Assembly (NCBI GenBank): GCA_027484085.1
Contig: JAIXQF010000004.1
Coordinates: 444,162-508,161 of the forward strand
Length of the DNA stretch: 64,000 nucleotides
Direction of reading: 5' to 3'
From: Actinomycetales bacterium
Lineage (GTDB): Bacteria; Actinomycetota; Actinomycetes; S36-B12; UBA5976
Each line of letters opens with the position of its first letter. Positions within the stretch are counted from its first letter, which is position 1. Under the pieces are notes generated by a model. The model had not been told where the DNA came from. It did no database searches and saw nothing but the letters and a program-made list of their open reading frames with translations. The translations under genes and the position numbers were made by a program. Shown here in pieces: positions 59,065 to 64,000 of this stretch.

Positions 59065-60009
59065 ATGTCAACGCTTGAACATAAGTTAACTAAAACAAAT
59101 GAAACCGTTTTTACTGCAGAGTTTCACACCCTTGATGGCAATGGCTTTGAAAAGGCCAAGAAAGTTGCTGATCGTTTCAGGGGTTGGTTTGACGGAGTAA
59201 ATGCTACGGATAACACCGCAGCACATGCGCATGTATCAAACGTTGCATCTGCGATTGCCATGAAGCAACTTGGTCTTGAGCCAATTTTGCAAGTTGTATG
59301 CCGCGACAAGAATCGCTTAGCGCAACAAGCAGATATCATGGGTGCTTCAATGTTTGGTGTTGAAAACTTTGTGGCGTTAACTGGTGACGATGTGACCGCA
59401 GGGGATGAATCGGAAGCTCGTAGAGTCTTTGATCTTGATGGCCCGCAACTAGTTCGCTTAATGAGCACCATCAAGCGCGGCGAATACATGTCTGGTCGCA
59501 AGATTGATCCCGCTCCACACATGTTTATCGGAGCAGTTGAAAATCCTGGCGCACCGCCATTTGAATATCGCGTGCAACGCGTAGCAAAGAAGTATGCAGC
59601 CGGAGCAAAATTCCTGCAGCTGCAGATTTGCTATCACCAAGACCGTCTTGAAAAGTTCTGTGCTGGCGTTCGCGATGCTGGCTTAGCTGGAAAAATTGCG
59701 ATTATTCCAACCATTGTTTTGGTTAAGGGCGCACGTCCGCTTAACTTCATGCACAACAGTGTGCCCGGTATTGATGTTCCAGCCGATCAGATTGCACGAG
59801 TTGAAAAGGCAGCCGATCCAGCCGAAGAGGCTTACCTGCAGACGCTTGAATTCTCACAGCACGCCCTGGCGCAACCTGGTGTACGTGGATTGCACATCAC
59901 AGATTTTAGAAATGATGACACCCTAGAACGACTAATGACAGATCTCGGCAGAGTTCGCCGGATAACAACAACAAACGAAGATAAGGACGACCATGCATAC
60001 AGTGCTTAG
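59065..60009 (+). CDS. metF: methylenetetrahydrofolate reductase family protein
   Basis: FTAEFHTLDGNGFEKAKKVADRF, NATDNTAAHAHVSNVASAIAMKQLGLEPILQVVCRDKNRLAQQADIMGA, FIGAVENPGAPP. Confidence 0.9.
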   Translation: MSTLEHKLTKTNETVFTAEFHTLDGNGFEKAKKVADRFRGWFDGVNATDNTAAHAHVSNVASAIAMKQLGLEPILQVVCRDKNRLAQQADIMGASMFGVENFVALTGDDVTAGDESEARRVFDLDGPQLVRLMSTIKRGEYMSGRKIDPAPHMFIGAVENPGAPPFEYRVQRVAKKYAAGAKFLQLQICYHQDRLEKFCAGVRDAGLAGKIAIIPTIVLVKGARPLNFMHNSVPGIDVPADQIARVEKAADPAEEAYLQTLEFSQHALAQPGVRGLHITDFRNDDTLERLMTDLGRVRRITTTNEDKDDHAYSA

Positions 60010-60844
60010 TTCCGCCACCAAAACCGTAACCATTGGTGACGATGTACCGTTCGTAATAATTGGCGAGCGCCTGAACCCAACTGGTCGCAAGTTATTCCAA
60101 GAGAAGCTTCGTAATGACGATCTGTCAACGATCAACATCGACGTTGCTGACCAGGTTGCAGGTGGCTGCGACATGCTCGATGTAAACATGGGTGTTCCGC
60201 TAACCGATGAACCAGCATTGCTTGCAAAGGCAATCAAACTCGTGCAGTCGCTAACTGATCTTCCAATTTGCATTGACTCATCCGTTATCGAGGCACTGGA
60301 TGCAGGTTTGGCGGTCTACGAAGGTAAAGCGCTAGTGAACTCAATGACCGGTGAAGATGATCGCATGGATGCAATTTTGCCATTGGTAAAAAAGTATGAC
60401 GCTGCAATCTTGGCTCTTCCAAACGATGAGATTGAAATCCCAATGCTTGCCAAAGATCGAATGGTAATCGTAGAGAAAATCGTTCGTCGCGTCGAAAAAG
60501 AAGGAATCCCTCTAGAGAATCTTCTTATCGACCCATTGGCCATGCCAGTTGGCGCTGATCCAGAAAATGCTAAGAACACTCTTGAAACTATTTATCAAGT
60601 TAAAGAAAAGTACGGCTTAAACATGTCAATTGGTGCCTCGAATGTTTCATTCGGTCTACCAAATCGCCATGCTTTGAACGCTGCGTTTATGCCAATGGCA
60701 ATGTCAATGGGCCTAACCTCGGCAATCATGGATGGCCGTACTGCTGAGGTTGTACAGGCGGTTCGCGCTGCCGATCTTCTACTTGGACTAGACCAGTGGG
60801 GCGCAAACTGGATTACTAACTTCCGCGCAAACAAAGAAGCTTAA
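59993..60844 (+). CDS. methyltetrahydrofolate:corrinoid methyltransferase (MtgA/AcsE-like)
   Basis: FVIIGERLNPTGRKLF, DMLDVNMGVPL, ICIDSSVIEALDAGLAVYEGKALVNSMTGE, SIGASNVSFGLPNRHALNAAF. Confidence 0.92.
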   Translation: MHTVLSSATKTVTIGDDVPFVIIGERLNPTGRKLFQEKLRNDDLSTINIDVADQVAGGCDMLDVNMGVPLTDEPALLAKAIKLVQSLTDLPICIDSSVIEALDAGLAVYEGKALVNSMTGEDDRMDAILPLVKKYDAAILALPNDEIEIPMLAKDRMVIVEKIVRRVEKEGIPLENLLIDPLAMPVGADPENAKNTLETIYQVKEKYGLNMSIGASNVSFGLPNRHALNAAFMPMAMSMGLTSAIMDGRTAEVVQAVRAADLLLGLDQWGANWITNFRANKEA

Positions 60845-60869
60845 TTTCAACCTAGGCGAGAGATAAAAC

Positions 60870-62738
60870 GTGCCAAACGAAGAAAGCACCAACACTGACA
60901 CGACAGTTAGTGGACTCGGTCGCGTTCAATTGCAGTTCACACCGAGTGGAACCGATGTTCGTGTTCCACCAGGCGTAACGGTCTTTGATGCTGCTTCCTG
61001 GAATGGCCTTGCAATTGACTCAACATGTGGTGGACACGGAACTTGTAAAAAGTGCAAGATTCAAGTCATCGAAGGTGAAGTCCCAGTCTCGCGCTTAGAC
61101 ATCCGTGCGTTTAGTCCGGAACAGTTGGCAGATGGTTGGCGGTTAGCCTGCGTAGCTCGGGCTAATGGAAACCTTAAAGTCGATGTGCCGCCGCTTTCTA
61201 CCCGTCCAAAGGCTGCCACTGTGGGTGTAGGTCGACAGGTTATTCTGCGACCTGCAGTTCAAAAGCGTTATGTCGAGTTAGTAGAGCCAACGCTTCATGA
61301 TCAACGACCAGACATTGATCGCTTACGCGATGCCATGGATGACTTGGAATTTGAAGCAGATTTGGCAGTTCTGAAAACCTTGCCAACAATTCTGCGCAAG
61401 AGCGATTTCAAAGTCACCGCTGTTGTTGTTAACGAAGCCTTGATCGCAGTAGAGCCTGGTGACACCTCAGCTCAGAACTACGCAATAGGCATTGATCTTG
61501 GCACGACTACCGTTGTGGCGACTCTGCTTGATTTGGTCACAGGAACTCCAATGGCAGTTAAGTCAATGCTTAACAAGCAGCAGCCATTTGGTGCAGATGT
61601 GATTTCCCGAATCTCGGCAACCATGATGGATCCACAGGCAGCCGGCTTGATGCAGACGGCTGGTCTTGCAACTTTGAATGAATTGATCGCTGAAGTTTGC
61701 ACGGAAGCGCAGATTTCAGCTAATCAGGTTTATGAAATCGCTATTGCCGGAAACGCAACGATGGTTGAAATCTTGCTTGGGGTAGACCCAGAACCAGTGG
61801 GAGTTGCACCATTTATTACCGCCGCGCAACAATGGCCAATTTTCACGGCCGCTGAAGTTGGCATCGAACTATTGCCTTCTGCCCGAGTTTTCTTGTTCCC
61901 AGCTTTTGGAGCTTATGTTGGCGGCGACATCGTTGCTGGTGTTCTTGCAACAGGCATGGATCGCGACAAGCGCGTTCGACTCTTGATCGATGTCGGTACT
62001 AACTGTGAAATCGTTCTTTCTAATGGTGACCAGATTCTCACGACTGCAGCGCCAGCTGGTCCAGCATTCGAAGCAGCCTCCATCGCTTGTGGCATGCGCG
62101 CAGCTGATGGTGCAATCGAAGTTGTTCAGGTAACAGATGAAGGAATAAAGCTCGGAGTTATTGGAGATGCGACGCCAGTTGGCATTTGCGGCTCAGGACT
62201 CGTGGACGCCGTTTATGTGTTGCATAAAGCGAAACTGATTGATGATTCTGGCCGATTTGTAACAGATGAAGAGGCATTGCAAATTGCCCCGCATCTAGCC
62301 TCACGCCTTTTAACGCGCGAAGCTGGAGATCGAATTTTCGTTTTGCATTGGGATGGCGAAGAACCAACGGTTTACTTGTCGCAGCGCGATGTTCGGGAAT
62401 TGCAATTTGCAAAAGCTTCGATCGCTACCGGTTGGAGACTTCTGCTTGAAGAAGTAGGGCTGGTTGACGAAGATGTCCAGCAAGTATTGCTCGCTGGCTC
62501 ATTTGGTTCGTATCTTTCACCTGCATCGGCAATCGGCATCGGTCTAGTGCCAAAGCTTCCAGTCATGCGAATTGTTAGCGCTGGAAACGTTGCTGGTGAA
62601 GGCGCAAAGATGGTTCTGCTTTCCAGTACGGAACGAAGCGGTGCAACCACGTTGCTTGATGAAGTTGATTACGTCGAGCTTTCAGATCGCCCAGATTTCA
62701 ATGACAAGTTCTTCTTGGAGTTGGCACTTCCATCATGA
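60870..62738 (+). CDS. RACo-type reductive activator of corrinoid proteins (2Fe-2S + ASKHA)
   Basis: CGGHGTCKKCKIQV ferredoxin motif; AIGIDLGTTTVVATLLDL, LLIDVGTNCEIVLSNGD, AGPAFEAASIACGMRAADGAI. Confidence 0.92.
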   Translation: MPNEESTNTDTTVSGLGRVQLQFTPSGTDVRVPPGVTVFDAASWNGLAIDSTCGGHGTCKKCKIQVIEGEVPVSRLDIRAFSPEQLADGWRLACVARANGNLKVDVPPLSTRPKAATVGVGRQVILRPAVQKRYVELVEPTLHDQRPDIDRLRDAMDDLEFEADLAVLKTLPTILRKSDFKVTAVVVNEALIAVEPGDTSAQNYAIGIDLGTTTVVATLLDLVTGTPMAVKSMLNKQQPFGADVISRISATMMDPQAAGLMQTAGLATLNELIAEVCTEAQISANQVYEIAIAGNATMVEILLGVDPEPVGVAPFITAAQQWPIFTAAEVGIELLPSARVFLFPAFGAYVGGDIVAGVLATGMDRDKRVRLLIDVGTNCEIVLSNGDQILTTAAPAGPAFEAASIACGMRAADGAIEVVQVTDEGIKLGVIGDATPVGICGSGLVDAVYVLHKAKLIDDSGRFVTDEEALQIAPHLASRLLTREAGDRIFVLHWDGEEPTVYLSQRDVRELQFAKASIATGWRLLLEEVGLVDEDVQQVLLAGSFGSYLSPASAIGIGLVPKLPVMRIVSAGNVAGEGAKMVLLSSTERSGATTLLDEVDYVELSDRPDFNDKFFLELALPS

Positions 62739-63328
62739 GCGTCGCAGTTATAGCTTGTGGGGCATTAGCCGCCCATGTTCACGAGATTGCAGATCGACGT
62801 AATCTCACCTTGCGAATTGAACCAATAAACCCAATGCTTCACAATCGACCAGAAGGCATCGCGCCTGAAGTTGAAAAAATGATTCTGGAATTGCAGCCCA
62901 TCCACGAGCAGGTTGCAATTGCGTACGCAGACTGCGGTACTTATGGCGCCATTGATGAACTTTGCGATAAGTACCAAGTCTCTCGCTTGTCCGGTGACCA
63001 TTGCTATGACGTTTTTGCAACTGCCGAGAAAATGAAGGCAGAGTTTGAGGCAGTTCCAGGCACATACGTATTCACTGATTATTTGGTAAAAACATTTCGT
63101 CGTAGCGTAATGACGGAAATGGGACTGGATCGCTACCCAGAGTTACGTGATGACTACTTCCATTCGTACAAGCGCGTCTTATGGCTAGCTCAACATCAAA
63201 CCCCAGAACTTGAAGCAGCCGCGCATGATGCTGCTTCCTTAATCGGCCTACCGCTTGAGATAATTCAAGTAGGAGACCAGCACCTTGAAGAGCAATTAAT
63301 GAAACTAATTGGAGCGTCAAGTGAGTAA
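62735..63328 (+). CDS. DUF1638 family protein
   Basis: VAVIACGALAAHVHEIA, LHNRPEGIAPEVEKMI, IAYADCGTYGAIDELCDKY, GDHCYDVF. Confidence 0.82.
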   Translation: MSVAVIACGALAAHVHEIADRRNLTLRIEPINPMLHNRPEGIAPEVEKMILELQPIHEQVAIAYADCGTYGAIDELCDKYQVSRLSGDHCYDVFATAEKMKAEFEAVPGTYVFTDYLVKTFRRSVMTEMGLDRYPELRDDYFHSYKRVLWLAQHQTPELEAAAHDAASLIGLPLEIIQVGDQHLEEQLMKLIGASSE

Positions 63329-63782
63329 TTACTCAGAAGAAAGCATTCTCAACTTCTTGGGACCTTACAAGGGAGAAGCCTCAGCTATTCTGCGCTCTTT
63401 GCAATTGGTGCAGGAGCTACTTGGCTATGTACCCGATAGCGCGCTGGATTTAATTGCCAAGAATTCCAACGTTTCCCGCGCTGAGGTTTATGGCGTATTC
63501 ACTTTTTACAGTGACTTCCGATCGACTCCGCCAGCCAAGGTTGTTGTAAAGGTGTGCGTTGCCGAAGCCTGCCAAGCATCTGGAAGCGCTCAACTAATTT
63601 CTGAATTGCACGACAAGGGGTATGACATCCATAAGGGAAACATCAAGGATGACATTCAAATGGAGCAAACATTTTGTCTAGGAAATTGTGCGCTTGGCCC
63701 CTCGGCAATGGTTAATGGTGCACCGATTGGCAGAGCCACATGCGAGCGGATCTTTTCGGCAACATCAGCGGTGACAGCATGA
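63321..63782 (+). CDS. NuoE-like [2Fe-2S] subunit (formate dehydrogenase gamma / NADH-dehydrogenase 24-kDa type)
   Basis: KVCVAEACQASGSAQLISEL...CLGNCALGPSAMVNGAPIGRAT; likely GTG start 63321. Confidence 0.88.
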   Translation: MSNYSEESILNFLGPYKGEASAILRSLQLVQELLGYVPDSALDLIAKNSNVSRAEVYGVFTFYSDFRSTPPAKVVVKVCVAEACQASGSAQLISELHDKGYDIHKGNIKDDIQMEQTFCLGNCALGPSAMVNGAPIGRATCERIFSATSAVTA

Positions 63783-64000
63783 CAAAAGTTTTCGTGCCAA
63801 TGGATTCGGCAGCCCTATCAATGGGAGCAAATGAAGTCGCTCAGGCGATTTCCGAGCACGCTGCTAAAAATGGACTTGACGTAACAATCGTTCGAAATGG
63901 TTCCCGGGGAATGCTTTGGCTCGAGCCACTGGTAGAAGTCGAAACCCCTGCCGGACGAGTTGGTTATGCAAATGTTTCTGCTGATCAAATTCCAGAACTC
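63779..64000 (+). CDS. formate dehydrogenase beta / NuoF-like subunit (partial, runs off right edge)
   Basis: MTKVFVPMDSAALSMGANEVAQAISEHAAKNGLDVTIVRNGSRGMLWLEPLVEVETPAGRVGYANVSADQIPEL; 4-nt overlap with NuoE-like gene. Confidence 0.75.
   Translation, partial: MTKVFVPMDSAALSMGANEVAQAISEHAAKNGLDVTIVRNGSRGMLWLEPLVEVETPAGRVGYANVSADQIPEL

Overview
A 64-kb bacterial chromosomal window of moderate GC and high coding density. The gene content looks actinobacterial, but this is an inference and was not tested. I saw no rRNA, CRISPR array, prophage or transposase. There is one tRNA-Lys(CTT). Main blocks: (1) 1-3.7 kb, a minus-strand catabolic operon (DUF1185 protein, alpha/beta hydrolase, luciferase-like flavoprotein, aldehyde dehydrogenase). 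(2) 4.9-6.7 kb, a secreted collagen-like G-X-Y protein divergent from a LuxR-type regulator; the intergenic region holds a helically phased array of GTGGCTA-like heptamers. (3) 8-37 kb, a large apparent catabolic regulon: RutA-like flavin monooxygenase, hydrolase, nitrilase, isochorismatase-family amidohydrolase, HMG-CoA-lyase-like protein, two CaiB/BaiF CoA-transferases, three acyl-CoA dehydrogenases, MmgE/PrpD, SelD, NadM-like and ApgM-like proteins, an AceE-like E1 and an RbsABC-type transporter. Its divergent promoters share a palindrome, TTGTATACAA, fitting the GntR-family consensus, and a GntR/FCD regulator is encoded inside the cluster. The transporter ATPase carries an unusual C-terminal extension with five [FY]xWxPHxxG repeats. 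(4) 37.6-64 kb, an apparently complete choline/glycine betaine to glycine pathway. BetA, BetB and ProVWX, dimethylglycine dehydrogenase and sarcosine oxidase BDAG are encoded beside a corrinoid-dependent methyltransferase module (MttB/MtgB-like, corrinoid protein, methyl-H4F methyltransferase, RACo-type activator, MetV+MetF, FolD, Fhs, DUF1638). The module runs into a formate-dehydrogenase-like NuoE/NuoF pair at the right edge. It amounts to a B12/H4F methyl-oxidation branch in what otherwise looks like an oxygen-using organism. All functional calls rest on reading the translated sequences; no database search was run.
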